Part shown: positions 18,040-29,325 of the stretch, one piece after another
How positions within the stretch are numbered: position 1 is the stretch's first letter
Layout: every line of letters begins with the position of its first letter
Assembly: GCF_900120175.1 (NCBI RefSeq)
Contig: NZ_FQLF01000005.1
Location: forward strand, 2,501-66,500
From: Oceanicoccus sp. KOV_DT_Chl
Lineage (GTDB): Bacteria; Pseudomonadota; Gammaproteobacteria; Pseudomonadales; Dasaniaceae
DNA: 64,000 bases
Direction of reading: 5' to 3'
Translations under genes and position numbers: made by a program
Notes under the pieces: generated by a model
What the model saw: the letters and a program-made list of their open reading frames with translations, nothing else
Database searches by the model: none
Told to the model about the DNA's origin: nothing

Positions 18040-19665
18040 ATGTCAAGCCCAGAAATTACGCTAGATGGTGACCAGCAACAAAACCTGGCGCTGCTAAAAA
18101 TCTATACCTCTTATCGCGCCATTCTGTGCATTGCCTTATTAAGTACTTTTTTATTGGCGACTGATAAAATTTTAGTTGGCGGCCTCAACCCTGCCCTATT
18201 TGTCTTCGTGACTACGCTATATTTATTACTAAATATAATTGGCCTGATAGTCATCCTGCCAAAACGAACGCCTTTAACTAACCAGCAATTATTTGCCCAC
18301 TTCTTTGTCGATATCGCTGCTATTACACTTATAGCTGACACCAGTAATGGCGTCGGCAGTGGCATAGGAATTTTGCTTGTTGTTATCATCGCAGCTGCAA
18401 GCATAATGCTATCAAAACAACTAGCGGCATTAATCGCCGCTATAGCCAGCATCGCCATTATCGGTGACACCGCGCGACTGGTAAACGCTGGCAGCCTCGA
18501 TATCGCCAGCTTCTTGCCCGCAGGTATGCTGGGCATGATTTTATTTATCACTTCGCTATTGATTCAAAATCTCGCCAACCGTATACGCGGTGCCCAATTA
18601 CTAGCAGAACAACGTAGCGAAGATGTTAGCCGGCTACAGTCTCTCAACCAAAATATTGTGCAGCGTATGCGTACCGGAATTTTGGTAATCAATGAAGAAG
18701 GCATCATCCAACTTGCGAATGCCGCAGCTAGCGAACTCTTGGCCATCCCTGACCTTGAAAAAATATCTGCCTCCAAAAAACATCTACCACCGCAATTAAT
18801 GGTGCACTTTAAACAATGGCAAGCGAACAATTACTATCGCAGCCCGGGACTACAAATGCTCGATACCGGACCAGAACTGCATGCAAGCTTTTCAGCCTTT
18901 AACTTACAAAGTTCAAACGATAACGATACCTTGGTATTTATTGAAGACAACCGACGTATTGCCCAGCAAGCCCAGCAAATAAAATTAGCTTCTTTGGGAA
19001 GACTGACTGCGAGTATCGCGCACGAGATACGTAACCCACTAGGTGCCATTAGTCACGCTGCACAATTACTGGCTGAATCCGAACAATTAGCCGACGCCGA
19101 CAAACGACTTAGCGATATTATTCAAAATCACTCCAAACGAATGAATAAAGTCATCGAAAATGTACTACAACTATCTCGACGTAGCGCACCCAACCCAGAG
19201 CGCGTGATACTCGACCAGTGGTTGACGCAGTTTATTAGTGAGTTTGAAAGTAGCGAACCCGGTGAACACCTGATCAAATTAACGGGAGAAAAAGACTGTG
19301 CAGCCACGATAGATTGTAGCCAACTATCACAAGTAGTCACTAACCTAGTCCAAAATGGATTACGTTATAGCCTGCAACAAACCGGAAAAGCCACAGTGCA
19401 GCTACACATTCACAGTACGACCGATACTAACTTCCCACAACTGGATATCATTGATGATGGTCCGGGAATCGATAGCAACAGCAAGGAAAAATTATTCGAG
19501 CCCTTTTATACTACCGAAGCCAAAGGTAGCGGCTTGGGTCTTTATATTTCGCGCGAACTTTGTGAAGCTAACCAGGCACGTTTAGACTATTTAACTAATG
19601 AACAAGGCAAGAGCTGCTTCCGTATCAGCTTCCCACACCCTGACCGACGATTACTGACAGAGTAA
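18040..19665 (+). CDS. pilS: Type IV pilus sensor histidine kinase PilS
   Basis: A 541-residue sensor kinase. About six membrane segments (residues 25-190) are followed by a coiled coil, a PAS-like domain (about 205-310), a HisKA domain with phospho-acceptor His328 (IAHEIRNPLG), and a HATPase domain (DDGPGID, GSGLGLYIS). With PilR it controls pilin transcription; in Pseudomonas PilS monitors PilA levels in the membrane. pilR follows 15 nt downstream. Confidence 0.93.
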   Translation: MSSPEITLDGDQQQNLALLKIYTSYRAILCIALLSTFLLATDKILVGGLNPALFVFVTTLYLLLNIIGLIVILPKRTPLTNQQLFAHFFVDIAAITLIADTSNGVGSGIGILLVVIIAAASIMLSKQLAALIAAIASIAIIGDTARLVNAGSLDIASFLPAGMLGMILFITSLLIQNLANRIRGAQLLAEQRSEDVSRLQSLNQNIVQRMRTGILVINEEGIIQLANAAASELLAIPDLEKISASKKHLPPQLMVHFKQWQANNYYRSPGLQMLDTGPELHASFSAFNLQSSNDNDTLVFIEDNRRIAQQAQQIKLASLGRLTASIAHEIRNPLGAISHAAQLLAESEQLADADKRLSDIIQNHSKRMNKVIENVLQLSRRSAPNPERVILDQWLTQFISEFESSEPGEHLIKLTGEKDCAATIDCSQLSQVVTNLVQNGLRYSLQQTGKATVQLHIHSTTDTNFPQLDIIDDGPGIDSNSKEKLFEPFYTTEAKGSGLGLYISRELCEANQARLDYLTNEQGKSCFRISFPHPDRRLLTE

Positions 19666-19680
19666 AGGATTCACCATTGC

Positions 19681-21054
19681 ATGAGTAAAAACCGCGTATT
19701 AATTATTGATGATGAACCAGACATTCGTGAATTATTAGAAATCACTCTATCGAGAATGGGGATGGTTACCGATAGTGCCGATAACGTCAGCAGCGCAATA
19801 TTACTCCTTAAGCAACAGCACTATGACTTATGTTTGACCGATATGAAACTGCCAGACGGTGAAGGACTGGATGTCATCCACTACATCCAGCAACACTGCC
19901 AACAAACACCGGTAGCAATGATCACAGCATTTGGTAATACTGAATTAGCCATCGCTGCACTTAAGGCTGGCGCCTTTGATTTTGTTAATAAACCCATTGA
20001 TCTTGAGCGCTTACGCAGCTTAATTGATGCCGCATTAAAACTCACCGACACTACTGAGCAAGTGGCCACTAGCGGACAAGTACAACTGTTAGGCAACGCT
20101 CCTTCTATTCAATCTTTGCGCAGCCAAATTAGTAAACTGGCTCGTAGCCAAGCTCCAGTTTATATCAGCGGTGAATCTGGTAGCGGCAAAGAAGTCGTTG
20201 CCAGACTAATCCATGCTAATGGTCCCAGAGGAAGTCACCCGTTCATTCCGGTAAATTGCGGTGCCATTCCTTCCGAATTAATGGAGAGTGAATTCTTCGG
20301 CCATGTCAAAGGCAGCTTTACCGGTGCACTGGAAAACAAAAAGGGGTTATTTGAAGCAGCGCAGGGAGGTACTTTATTCTTGGACGAAGTTGCTGACTTA
20401 CCTTTACCGATGCAAGTCAAACTATTACGTGCTATTCAGGAAAAAGCTATTCGTAAAGTCGGATCTAATGATGAAGTAGCCATTGATGTACGTATACTTA
20501 GCGCAACCCATAAAGATCTAGCTAACGAAGTAGACAAAGAACGTTTTCGCAACGATCTTTTTTACCGTATCAATGTAATTGAGTTAAAAGTCCCCCCTCT
20601 TCGAAACCGCCAGCAGGACATTACCCTGCTGGCTGATTTCTCATTGGCGCAGCTAGCAAAAGAGTGGCAATTAGAAAAACCATTACTAAGCCCTGAAGCT
20701 ATTCAAGCCTTAAACAACTACCCTTTCCCTGGAAATGTTAGGGAGTTGGAAAATACGTTAGAACGTGCTTTTACATTATGTGAAGGAAATACCATTCAAG
20801 CGGAAGATTTACAGCTCAGCACCCCACAGCCGGATCCCACAACTAATAACAGCAATTCGACTGTTAAAAGCGGACATACCGACATTGAGTTAGCTTTTGG
20901 CAATTTAGATAAGTATTTAGAAAACCTTGAAAAAGAAGCTATTTTATTAGCCTTGGAACAAACCCGCTGGAACAAAACAGCGGCGGCGGAGCTACTCGGC
21001 ATTTCATTTCGACAAATGCGCCATAGACTAAAAAAACTGAGCATTGATGATTAA
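19681..21054 (+). CDS. pilR: Sigma-54-dependent response regulator PilR
   Basis: A 457-residue NtrC-family regulator. The receiver domain (1-120) has phospho-acceptor Asp54 (LTDMKLPDG). The AAA+ domain has Walker A GESGSGKE, the sigma-54 contact loop GSFTGA (canonical GAFTGA with a common A-to-S change) and Walker B LFLDE. The C-terminal Fis helix-turn-helix contains NKTAAAELLGISFRQMRHRLKKL. It forms an operon with pilS. The pilin genes that usually follow it in pseudomonads are instead at 36.4-43.6 kb. Confidence 0.95.
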   Translation: MSKNRVLIIDDEPDIRELLEITLSRMGMVTDSADNVSSAILLLKQQHYDLCLTDMKLPDGEGLDVIHYIQQHCQQTPVAMITAFGNTELAIAALKAGAFDFVNKPIDLERLRSLIDAALKLTDTTEQVATSGQVQLLGNAPSIQSLRSQISKLARSQAPVYISGESGSGKEVVARLIHANGPRGSHPFIPVNCGAIPSELMESEFFGHVKGSFTGALENKKGLFEAAQGGTLFLDEVADLPLPMQVKLLRAIQEKAIRKVGSNDEVAIDVRILSATHKDLANEVDKERFRNDLFYRINVIELKVPPLRNRQQDITLLADFSLAQLAKEWQLEKPLLSPEAIQALNNYPFPGNVRELENTLERAFTLCEGNTIQAEDLQLSTPQPDPTTNNSNSTVKSGHTDIELAFGNLDKYLENLEKEAILLALEQTRWNKTAAAELLGISFRQMRHRLKKLSIDD

Positions 21055-21083
21055 CTATTTCAGGCAGCAGAAATAATTACAAC

Positions 21084-22043
21084 TCAACCTATAATCCTCA
21101 ACTCCTTCGGCAAGGAAAAAGTAATGTTCTCAGCCCGACCTCTCATTTCCTCTGGTGGCTGAGCGCCTAATTCACATAATCCATCAATCACTTGCCTAAC
21201 CAGCACTTCTGGAGCTGACGCCCCGGCTGTAATACCAACAATAGTTTTATTATTTAACCACGCTGGCTGAATATCACTCGCGGAATCAATCAAATAAGAT
21301 TCTGTTCCCATTCTAGCAGCCAACTCGCTCAGACGATTAGAATTAGAACTATTTGGCGAACCCACCACTAATAGCAAATCACACTCTGCCGCTAATTGTT
21401 TAACCGCATCTTGACGATTTTGGGTGGCGTAACAAATATCATCTTTTCGCGGCCCCTGGATGGTGGGAAACTTGGCTCTGAGAGCGTCAATAACTTGCGC
21501 CGTATCATCCATCGACAATGTTGTTTGGGTAACATACGTGAGTGTCTTAGGGTTTTTTACCTGCAAGCGAGCAACCTGTTCACAATCTTCGATTAAGTAA
21601 ATCTCACCACCACCAGAGTGATCATACTGCCCCATGGTACCTTCAACTTCAGGATGCCCCTTGTGCCCAATCAATACACACTCATTACCATCCAATGAAA
21701 ATTTGGCGACTTCCATATGGACTTTTGTTACCAACGGGCAGGTTGCATCAAAGACTTTTAAACTGCGTCGCTTAGCTTCTTCCTGTACGGCTAGTGACAC
21801 ACCGTGCGCACTAAATATGACAATCTTATCATCAGGGATCTCATCCAACTCATCGACAAAAATAGCCCCGCGATTACGTAAATCATCCACCACAAATTTA
21901 TTGTGGACCACCTCGTGCCGCACATAAATAGGCGCACCAAACACTTCCAGCGCTCGATTGACAATTTCAATAGCGCGATCAACACCGGCACAGAAACCAC
22001 GCGGATTGGCTAATTTTATTTGTAGGCTATTTGATTTACTCAT
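21084..22043 (-). CDS. ispH: 4-hydroxy-3-methylbut-2-enyl diphosphate reductase
   Basis: A 319-residue iron-sulfur enzyme producing IPP and DMAPP in the last step of the MEP isoprenoid pathway. The cluster cysteines are in [21 protein letters not shown] and [11 protein letters not shown], and the HGVS and ITAGASAPE motifs are present. The ATG at 22043 is preferred over a TTG four codons upstream that overlaps fkpB. It is the last gene of the ileS-lspA-fkpB-ispH run and converges on pilR. Confidence 0.96.
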   Translation of the reverse strand: MSKSNSLQIKLANPRGFCAGVDRAIEIVNRALEVFGAPIYVRHEVVHNKFVVDDLRNRGAIFVDELDEIPDDKIVIFSAHGVSLAVQEEAKRRSLKVFDATCPLVTKVHMEVAKFSLDGNECVLIGHKGHPEVEGTMGQYDHSGGGEIYLIEDCEQVARLQVKNPKTLTYVTQTTLSMDDTAQVIDALRAKFPTIQGPRKDDICYATQNRQDAVKQLAAECDLLLVVGSPNSSNSNRLSELAARMGTESYLIDSASDIQPAWLNNKTIVGITAGASAPEVLVRQVIDGLCELGAQPPEEMRGRAENITFSLPKELRIIG

Positions 22044-22051
22044 TACCAAAC

Positions 22052-22495
22052 TCAACCCTGCTCAACCGCAACAATACTTACTTCAAATTGAATGATTTTA
22101 CCTGCTAGCGGGTGATTAAAATCAACCACAACTTCATCACCAATGACGGATTTTACCACGCCTGGTAATTCAGACTGCGCAGCATCAGCAAAAGAAATAA
22201 CCATACCTTCGACCAATTCCATGTCTTCAGCAAAATCTTTGCGCCCAAACCTCTGGATATTATTTGGATTTGGCTGACCAAAGCCTTCCTCCGGCAATAC
22301 TGAAAACTGTTGCTGCTGCCCAGCGGATAAACCGAGTAACTTTTTTTCAAACCCAGCCAGCAAGCTGCCGTCACCCATTGCAAAACTAACGGCTTTTTTA
22401 TCAAAATTGGAGTCAATCACAGAGCCATCTTCCAGCTTTAGAGAAAAATTCAGGGTGACTCGACTGGCTTCAGAAATTACGTCAGAGGTGATCAT
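22052..22495 (-). CDS. fkpB: FKBP-type peptidyl-prolyl isomerase
   Basis: A 147-residue SlpA/FkpB-like prolyl isomerase. The FKBP core opens with [17 protein letters not shown] and includes the inserted flap domain ([16 protein letters not shown]), as in E. coli FkpB and SlyD. It lacks the His-rich tail of SlyD. It lies between lspA and ispH, its conserved position in gammaproteobacteria. Confidence 0.92.
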   Translation of the reverse strand: MITSDVISEASRVTLNFSLKLEDGSVIDSNFDKKAVSFAMGDGSLLAGFEKKLLGLSAGQQQQFSVLPEEGFGQPNPNNIQRFGRKDFAEDMELVEGMVISFADAAQSELPGVVKSVIGDEVVVDFNHPLAGKIIQFEVSIVAVEQG

Positions 22496-22532
22496 AGTTC
22501 AGTTAACTCAAGCTATAAATTTTTAACATTTG

Positions 22533-23048
22533 TTACGATTTTGACTCGGCATTACTTTTATCAGACTGGTGATTGTCAGGATTCATAAACATATCCAATA
22601 TCATAAAAGCCGCACCGAGGGTGATCGCCGAATCAGCAATATTAAATGCCGGAAAAAAAGACCCTTGGTAATGCACCGAAATAAAATCCACTACATAACC
22701 CAAAGCCACTCGATCCCATAAGTTTCCCACAGCCCCAGCAAGGATAAATGACAAACTAGCCGCCAATACTGGCTGCTTACGCGGCAAACGACATAACCAA
22801 ACGAATAACACAATACTCACCAGTGAGGAAACAGCAGTAAAAAACCAACGCTGCCAGCCCCCTGCATCCGCTAAAAAGCTAAAGGCTGCTCCCGTGTTAT
22901 GTTGCAATGTGAGATTAAATACCGGCAAAATCTCTACGGGTATACCGTAATTCAATTGCGTACTGGCCAAGTATTTAGTCCATTGATCAAGCGCAACAAT
23001 AAACATTGCGATCAATAACCAGCCCACAGCCTGTCGATTTAATGACAT
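22533..23048 (-). CDS. lspA: Lipoprotein signal peptidase
   Basis: A 171-residue inner-membrane aspartyl protease (signal peptidase II) that cleaves prolipoproteins at the lipobox. It has four membrane helices, and the catalytic aspartates lie in GYVVDFISVH and FNIADSAITLG. The conserved HNTGAAFSFL stretch is present. The ATG at 23048 is chosen over the adjacent GTG. Only 17 nt separate it from ileS. Confidence 0.96.
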   Translation of the reverse strand: MSLNRQAVGWLLIAMFIVALDQWTKYLASTQLNYGIPVEILPVFNLTLQHNTGAAFSFLADAGGWQRWFFTAVSSLVSIVLFVWLCRLPRKQPVLAASLSFILAGAVGNLWDRVALGYVVDFISVHYQGSFFPAFNIADSAITLGAAFMILDMFMNPDNHQSDKSNAESKS

Positions 23049-23065
23049 CACAATAATCCGCAGAG

Positions 23066-25885
23066 CTACGCGTAAAAACGCTGCTCACCAGCGCCTTCAA
23101 CATTATCAACACAGCGCTCACACAATTCTTCATGCGCTGCGTTAGCGCCCACATCTTCACGATGATGCCAGCAACGTGCACACTTGGCATGCTCACTTTG
23201 TTTAACAGCTATTTCCAAGCCATCTACCTCAGTGGCAACTGCATCTATTGATTCAGCCAAAGGTTTAACCACCGCAGTTGACGTGATCAAAGCAAAGCGC
23301 AATTCGTTATCCAAACGCTGCAACAGTTCGGTCAAATCAGTATTGCAGTACAGTATGACCTCGGCCTCCAGGGAGCCACCAATCACCCCCTGACCCCGCT
23401 TACTTTCCAGCTCTTTATTGACAGCAGTTTTCACTGCCATCACCGTTTGCCAGTAAGCGGCATTGAATTCACTTTCTGCAGGCAATGTTGCAAGACCTTG
23501 GTACCACTGCGCCAAAAATACCGACTCTTCTTTTTCTCCAGGAATATGCTGCCATAGTTCATCTGCGGTAAAACTGGTGATAGGCGCAATCCACCGTACC
23601 AACGCCCGAATAATATGATACAAAGCGGATTGCGCTGAGCGTCTAGCCAGGCAATCTTCGTGGGTGGTGTACTGACGATCTTTAATGACATCAAGATAAA
23701 AACCACCCAACTCAACCACACAAAAATTATGTAACTTCTGGTAGATGACATGAAACTGATAAGCTTCATAGGCGGCAATAATATCCTGTTGCAAGCGAGC
23801 CGCCGCATCGACAACCCAACGGTCCAGGTGCAACATGTTTTCAGCAGGCACCAGATGCTTTTCAGGCTCAAAGCCACTCATATTGGATAATAAAAAACGA
23901 GCAGTATTACGGATGCGTCGATAGGAGTCTGCGGTGCGATTAAAGTTTTCATCACTTACCGTCATTTCATTACGGTAGTCCGTTGCAGCTACCCATAAAC
24001 GAAGAATATCCGCTCCCAGCGTATTCATCACCGTTTGCGGCGCGATGGTATTACCAATGGACTTTGACATTTTGCGACCATCAGCATCGATGGTAAAACC
24101 ATGGGTTAATACTTCTTTGTATGGCGCACGGCCATTCATCGCAACCGAGGTTAGCAACGATGACTGAAACCAGCCGCGATGTTGATCTGATCCTTCCATA
24201 TATAAATCGGCGGGAAACCGTAATTCTTCTCGATCACCTAATACCGAAGCATGGGTTACACCGGAATCAAACCACACATCTAAAGTGTCAGTTACTTTTT
24301 CGTAGTTCTCCGCATCAGCGTCTAATAACTCAGCAGCATCTAGTTCAAACCATGCATCAATCCCTTTTTGCTCAACTAACAGCGCTACTTTTTCAACTAG
24401 CTGTTGCGAATCCGGATGTAGTTCAGCCGTTTGCTTATGAATAAACAAGGCAATAGGCACTCCCCAAGTACGCTGCCGCGAGACACACCAGTCAGGGCGG
24501 TTATTAATCATTGAATCAATTCGAGCGCGCCCCCATGATGGTTTCCACGCAACTTTATCGACTTCTTGCAAGGCTTTTTCCAGCAATCCATTTTGTTGCA
24601 TGGAAATAAACCACTGCGGCGTAGCCCGAAAAATAATCGGGGTTTTGTGTCGCCAGCAATGCGGGTAGCTATGGTTAAACTCAACGTGGTGCAACAGGCG
24701 TTTTTTCTCTGCCAGCAATTCAATCACTACCGCATTGGCTTTAAGTACATGCTGACCAGCAAAAATTTCAGTATCGGGCAGATACACACCATTGGAGCCC
24801 ACAGGGTTATACACCTCAAGACCATAGCGCTGACCGACATTAAAATCGTCAACACCGTGACCAGGCGCGGTGTGTACTGCACCAGTACCAGCATCAGTAG
24901 TTACGTGATCGCCTAACACTACGGGTACATGGCGGTCATAAAATGGATGCTGCAACGCCACAAGCTCTAACACTTCACCTTGGCAGCGACCTATCACGCT
25001 ATAATTCTCAACACCTAAGCGCGCCATCACTGTTGGGACCAAAGCCTCGGCGAAAATCACATTGCGCTTCACTCCATCACTATCAAACGCAACCAGTACA
25101 TATTCCAGCTCTGGATTAACACTAACCGCCATGCTGGCCGGTAAGGTCCATGGCGTGGTAGTCCAGATGGCAATGGCGACACCACCCTCTATGGGGTCAC
25201 TAACACCACAAGCAGAAAGTATTACTGAAGCATCTACCGCTTCATAAGCGACGTCAATTGCCGGTGAGTTTTTATCTTTGTATTCAACCTCGGCTTCAGC
25301 CAAAGCCGAACCGCAATCCATGCACCAGTGCACGGGTTTAAAGCCTTTCTGCAAATGACCATTGTCAGCAATTTTGCCCAAAGAACGAATAATATCCGCC
25401 TCATTTTTAAAGCTCATAGTCAGATAGGGGTTATCCCAATCACCCAACACACCCAAGCGAATAAAATCTTTCTTCTGCCCATTCACTTGCTTCTGCGCAT
25501 ATTCACGGCATTTGCTGCGAAAAACCGACGGTTCAACTTTAACACCAGCCTTGCCTACCTTCTTTTCTACATTCAACTCAATAGGCAAGCCGTGGCAATC
25601 CCAGCCCGGGATATAGGGGGCATCAAATCCATTCATGGTTTTTGATTTCACTATCATGTCTTTAATGATTTTATTGACGGCATGACCGATATGAATATCA
25701 CCGTTGGCATACGGAGGGCCATCATGCAAAATAAATTGGGGCCGCCCTTTGGATGCTTCACGAATCTTGCCGTAGAGATTACTCTGCTGCCATTGCTTTA
25801 ACGTCTGAGGTTCGCGCTGCGCCAAATTGGCCTTCATCGGGAAAGCTGTTTTGGGTAAATTTAGTGTTGGTTTGTAATCAGTCAT
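23066..25885 (-). CDS. ileS: Isoleucyl-tRNA synthetase
   Basis: A 939-residue class I synthetase. The HIGH motif appears as [11 protein letters not shown] (about residue 65) and KMSKS as [10 protein letters not shown] (about residue 605). The editing CP1 domain contains [10 protein letters not shown] and [12 protein letters not shown]. The C-terminal zinc finger has CARC and CERC pairs. This is the bacterial, mupirocin-sensitive-type layout. It belongs to the conserved ribF-ileS-lspA run. Confidence 0.97.
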   Translation of the reverse strand: MTDYKPTLNLPKTAFPMKANLAQREPQTLKQWQQSNLYGKIREASKGRPQFILHDGPPYANGDIHIGHAVNKIIKDMIVKSKTMNGFDAPYIPGWDCHGLPIELNVEKKVGKAGVKVEPSVFRSKCREYAQKQVNGQKKDFIRLGVLGDWDNPYLTMSFKNEADIIRSLGKIADNGHLQKGFKPVHWCMDCGSALAEAEVEYKDKNSPAIDVAYEAVDASVILSACGVSDPIEGGVAIAIWTTTPWTLPASMAVSVNPELEYVLVAFDSDGVKRNVIFAEALVPTVMARLGVENYSVIGRCQGEVLELVALQHPFYDRHVPVVLGDHVTTDAGTGAVHTAPGHGVDDFNVGQRYGLEVYNPVGSNGVYLPDTEIFAGQHVLKANAVVIELLAEKKRLLHHVEFNHSYPHCWRHKTPIIFRATPQWFISMQQNGLLEKALQEVDKVAWKPSWGRARIDSMINNRPDWCVSRQRTWGVPIALFIHKQTAELHPDSQQLVEKVALLVEQKGIDAWFELDAAELLDADAENYEKVTDTLDVWFDSGVTHASVLGDREELRFPADLYMEGSDQHRGWFQSSLLTSVAMNGRAPYKEVLTHGFTIDADGRKMSKSIGNTIAPQTVMNTLGADILRLWVAATDYRNEMTVSDENFNRTADSYRRIRNTARFLLSNMSGFEPEKHLVPAENMLHLDRWVVDAAARLQQDIIAAYEAYQFHVIYQKLHNFCVVELGGFYLDVIKDRQYTTHEDCLARRSAQSALYHIIRALVRWIAPITSFTADELWQHIPGEKEESVFLAQWYQGLATLPAESEFNAAYWQTVMAVKTAVNKELESKRGQGVIGGSLEAEVILYCNTDLTELLQRLDNELRFALITSTAVVKPLAESIDAVATEVDGLEIAVKQSEHAKCARCWHHREDVGANAAHEELCERCVDNVEGAGEQRFYA

Positions 25886-25928
25886 TTTGGTTCTACAGTT
25901 CCAAAGTCTTTATAAATGCGTTATCAAT

Positions 25929-26858
25929 CTAGCTGGCCTGCAAGTACTCTCGGCCAGTGGCAATATCCTGATGGATTTGCTGTTTTAACTGTTCGATCGA
26001 ATCGAACTTTTGTTCATTGCGAATTTTTTTCCGAAAAATAACTTCAATCGTTTTACCGTAAATGTCTTGATTAAAATCCAGCAAATGAACTTCCAAAATA
26101 GCCGTTAAACTATCATCAACAGTGGGTCGGGTACCAATATTAGCGACACCGCCTTGCAACTGCTTGTCGATTTTCACTTCAACGGCATACACTCCGGATA
26201 AAGGCGCCCGCAAACGGTGTAATTGTAAATTGGCCGTCGGCGCATCCAACTGCCTGCCCAGCTGCTGCCCCACTATCACCCGACCGGTAATACTGAATGG
26301 CTTGCCAAGCAACTCCTCAGCCAAGTCAAAATTCGCCTCTTCCAACGCTTTACGAATCCGTGTACTACTAACCCGCTCACCGTGAATAGCCAGTGTCGAG
26401 GTTGGCACAACATCAAACCCGTACATAGCGCCTTCACGCTTTAGCAAGTCGAAGTTTCCACCACGGTCGCGACCAAAGCGTAAATCATCACCGACAATAA
26501 TGTGCTTGGCGGCTAAACCATCCACAAAAACCTTATGGATAAATTCCTTTGCGCCCATTTCCCGGAAACCGGGAGTAAACGGTATCCGCAAAACACGATC
26601 GATACCAAGCTGCTCAAAGGCTTTAAACTTTTCACGGAAGCTCATCAACCTTGCCGGCGCTTGCTTGGGAGCGAAGTACTCTCTGGGCAAGGGCTCAAAT
26701 ACCACTACTACTGTCGGTAGTGCCAGCGCCTTACCCTGCTCGATCAGCTGCCGCAAAACCGCCTGATGCCCATGGTGGACACCATCAAAAGCACCAATAG
26801 TGGTGACACACCCCTGATGGCGAGGGCGCAAATTATGCAGGCCGCGAATTAACTCCAT
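25929..26858 (-). CDS. ribF: Bifunctional riboflavin kinase/FAD synthetase
   Basis: A 309-residue enzyme converting riboflavin to FMN and then FAD. The N-terminal adenylyltransferase domain has GAFDGVHHGHQAVL and the C-terminal flavokinase domain (about 180-305) has the PTANL motif. It lies between murJ and ileS, the usual place. Confidence 0.96.
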   Translation of the reverse strand: MELIRGLHNLRPRHQGCVTTIGAFDGVHHGHQAVLRQLIEQGKALALPTVVVVFEPLPREYFAPKQAPARLMSFREKFKAFEQLGIDRVLRIPFTPGFREMGAKEFIHKVFVDGLAAKHIIVGDDLRFGRDRGGNFDLLKREGAMYGFDVVPTSTLAIHGERVSSTRIRKALEEANFDLAEELLGKPFSITGRVIVGQQLGRQLDAPTANLQLHRLRAPLSGVYAVEVKIDKQLQGGVANIGTRPTVDDSLTAILEVHLLDFNQDIYGKTIEVIFRKKIRNEQKFDSIEQLKQQIHQDIATGREYLQAS

Positions 26859-26905
26859 GAACTCTCAAATAAGGCAGCTAAAATAGCGCGTGATTATAAA
26901 CTAAA

Positions 26906-28560
26906 TCAATGGCTTGTGCTGCCCGTGTTGCTACTTGAATTAGTGTCTTCAGGGAAATGAACTGGCCTGAAATGTTTGATTTTCGTGCCCAGTAACAACA
27001 ATGTCGCAAAGTAGGCAGCGGCACCCGCCAAACAAACCCAAAGTATATTGACCCGCGCTGCCACCACAGCCACTCCAGCCAAAGAGCGTGCTCAGGTAAA
27101 AACCAAACCAACACCGCTGCCATCGCTGCTGCTGCTGCCAACAAACGCAATACTGTCGTCATAAATTCTGGCAGGGGCGTATAGACCTCTTGCCTGCGTA
27201 AGCCACGGTAAAGAAGTCCCGCATTCAAAAACGCGGAAAGCGAGGTCGCCAATGCCAGTCCCACATGCCCTAACTGCCAGTAAAAATGTAACGGAACCAC
27301 GAAAGCAATATTCAGTACCATATTAGCAATCATTGCGATGATGCCTATTTTTACGGGTGTTTTAGTATCTTGCCGGGAGAAATAGCCTGGCGCCAACACC
27401 TTAATCAACATAAAGGCCAGTAAACCAACTGAATAAGCCTGTAAACTGAAACTCGCCATACTCACATCACGAGCGGTCAGCTTTCCGTACTGGAACAGGG
27501 TCATTAAAATAGGCTCTGCAAGAATAAACAGTGCGACAGCTGCCGGAACCGCAATTAACAACACCATGCGGATGGCCCAATCCAACGTGGCGCTAAATTC
27601 CTCTGCTGAACGGTTTGCCTGTTGCCTCGATAAACTCGGTAAAATCACCGTGCTGATGGCAATCGCAAAAACGCCTAAAGGCAGTTCAACCAGACGATCG
27701 GAGTAATACAGCCATGACACACTGCCTTGCGGTAAAAAAGACGCCAGCACCGTATCTAACAATAAGTTGATCTGGCTGACGGACACACCAAAAATAGCGG
27801 GTACCATCAGCGTTAATACTCGCCTGACGCCCTCATCCTGCCAATCCCAAACAGGTCGCGGCGACAAACGTAAACCATGCATGAAGGGAAGCTGAAAGGT
27901 CAGCTGCAAAAGCCCTGCTGCTAATACTCCCCATGCCAATGCAAACGCTGGCTCATCAAAGTACGGCGCAGCCAATACCGCGGCACTGATCAAACATACG
28001 TTTAACAATACCGGGGTAAATGCAGGCACGGCAAAACGACCATAACTATTCAGCACCGCGCCACAAAAACCGGTCAGCGAAATGAGTAATAAATAGGGAA
28101 AAGTAACACGGATCATCTCCGAGGTTAGCTGATAACGTAAAGGGTCTTCAGCCAAGTAAAATCCCGGCGCAAACACAACTGCAATCCATGGCGCACACAG
28201 CACAGCAACGCCTGTAACCAGTAATAAACTACCTCCTAGCGCGCCTGCTACTCGATTCACCAGATCTTGCACGGCAGCAAAGCTGCGCTGCTCCCGGTAT
28301 TCAGACAACACCGGCACAAAGGCTTGGGAAAAAGCCCCTTCCGCAAATAAACGGCGCATAAAATTAGGAATTTTAAAGGCTACGAAGAAGGCATCTGCTG
28401 CTGCCGTTGCCCCGACAAAATGCGCAATAACCACATCCCTTACTAAACCTAACACCCGAGACAGCATTGTCATCATGCCCACCAATAGGCTTGACCTTAG
28501 TAAACTGCCAGCCGGCGCTGGTGATTGCGACGATGCGGGGTTGGAATCAGGTTGCGACAA
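26906..28560 (-). CDS. murJ: Lipid II flippase MurJ, frame shifted near the C-terminus
   Basis: A 14-helix MOP-superfamily flippase exporting lipid II for peptidoglycan synthesis. The start SLLRSSLLVGMMTMLSRVLG and motif RRLFAEGAFSQAFVPV are typical. As read, the frame ends at 26878 with an arginine/cysteine-rich tail unlike the family. The next frame from about 27067 gives VVAARVNILWVCLAGAAAYF and then ATLLLLGTKIKHF, a normal last MurJ helix, ending at 26906. One base lost at about 27067-27072 explains this; the restored protein is 551 aa. The start codon appears to be TTG. Confidence 0.9.
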
Positions 28561-28678
28561 AATAGGTCTCTGGCATTTTAGGGTGATAGGAAAATCTGAT
28601 TTATCAAAGGGCTTAATTGTTGCCGATATGGCTAATAGTCTAGCAGCTATTAATTATTATTCGGCGGTCCGTTATAGA

Positions 28679-29317
28679 TTAGGGCGCCACCTCAGCCCAA
28701 CGGGTTTTCAACTGCTGATAATTCAGTTTTAACCACTGCGCAGCAATCAACGTGTGGGCATTGATCAGCCGCCCCCGCTCCAACTTTTGCCATAAATGTT
28801 CAATACTTAATACATGCACTCGAATATCTTCACCTTCGGCCTCCAATCCATGCACACCGCCAGCTGCAGATAAGTCCGCACGGCCAACAAATAAGTAGAA
28901 ATATTCATTGCTGCCACCGGGGCTGGAATAATATTGACCAATTGGCTCCAGCTGCTGAACAATCACTCCGGCTTCTTCTTCCGACTCTCTAACGGCCACA
29001 TCCTGTGGTGCATCTTGATGCTCGATTAAGCCGGCCACCAATTCCAGCAACCAGGGCGAGATAGATTCCTGCTCCGCAATGGAACTACCCAACACCCCCA
29101 CCCGAAACTGCTCAACCAAAGCCACGGCATCAAGTACCGGGTCAAACAGCAACACACCTACTGCATCATGCCGATGGATTAACTCACGATTTAAAGGCTG
29201 GCTCCAGCCACCCTGAAAAAGTCGATGACGCAAGTTCAATGTGCGGATTTGAAAAAAACCGTCATAGACCGATTCATCGGCGAGTACGGCTACATCCTTG
29301 CGTGAGAAATTATCCAT
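28679..29317 (-). CDS. nudF: ADP-ribose pyrophosphatase (Nudix)
   Basis: A 212-residue Nudix hydrolase of the ADP-ribose diphosphatase group, splitting ADP-ribose to AMP and ribose 5-phosphate. The Nudix box reads GLIEHQDAPQDVAVRESEEE then AGV. The first Glu of the canonical GX5EX7REUXEEXGU box is Asp here, while the catalytic REXXEE core is intact. The ATG at 29317 has an excellent AAGGAGG site and directly follows the pyrB stop, so the two are probably co-transcribed. Confidence 0.87.
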   Translation of the reverse strand: MDNFSRKDVAVLADESVYDGFFQIRTLNLRHRLFQGGWSQPLNRELIHRHDAVGVLLFDPVLDAVALVEQFRVGVLGSSIAEQESISPWLLELVAGLIEHQDAPQDVAVRESEEEAGVIVQQLEPIGQYYSSPGGSNEYFYLFVGRADLSAAGGVHGLEAEGEDIRVHVLSIEHLWQKLERGRLINAHTLIAAQWLKLNYQQLKTRWAEVAP

Positions 29318-29325
29318 AACCCTCC

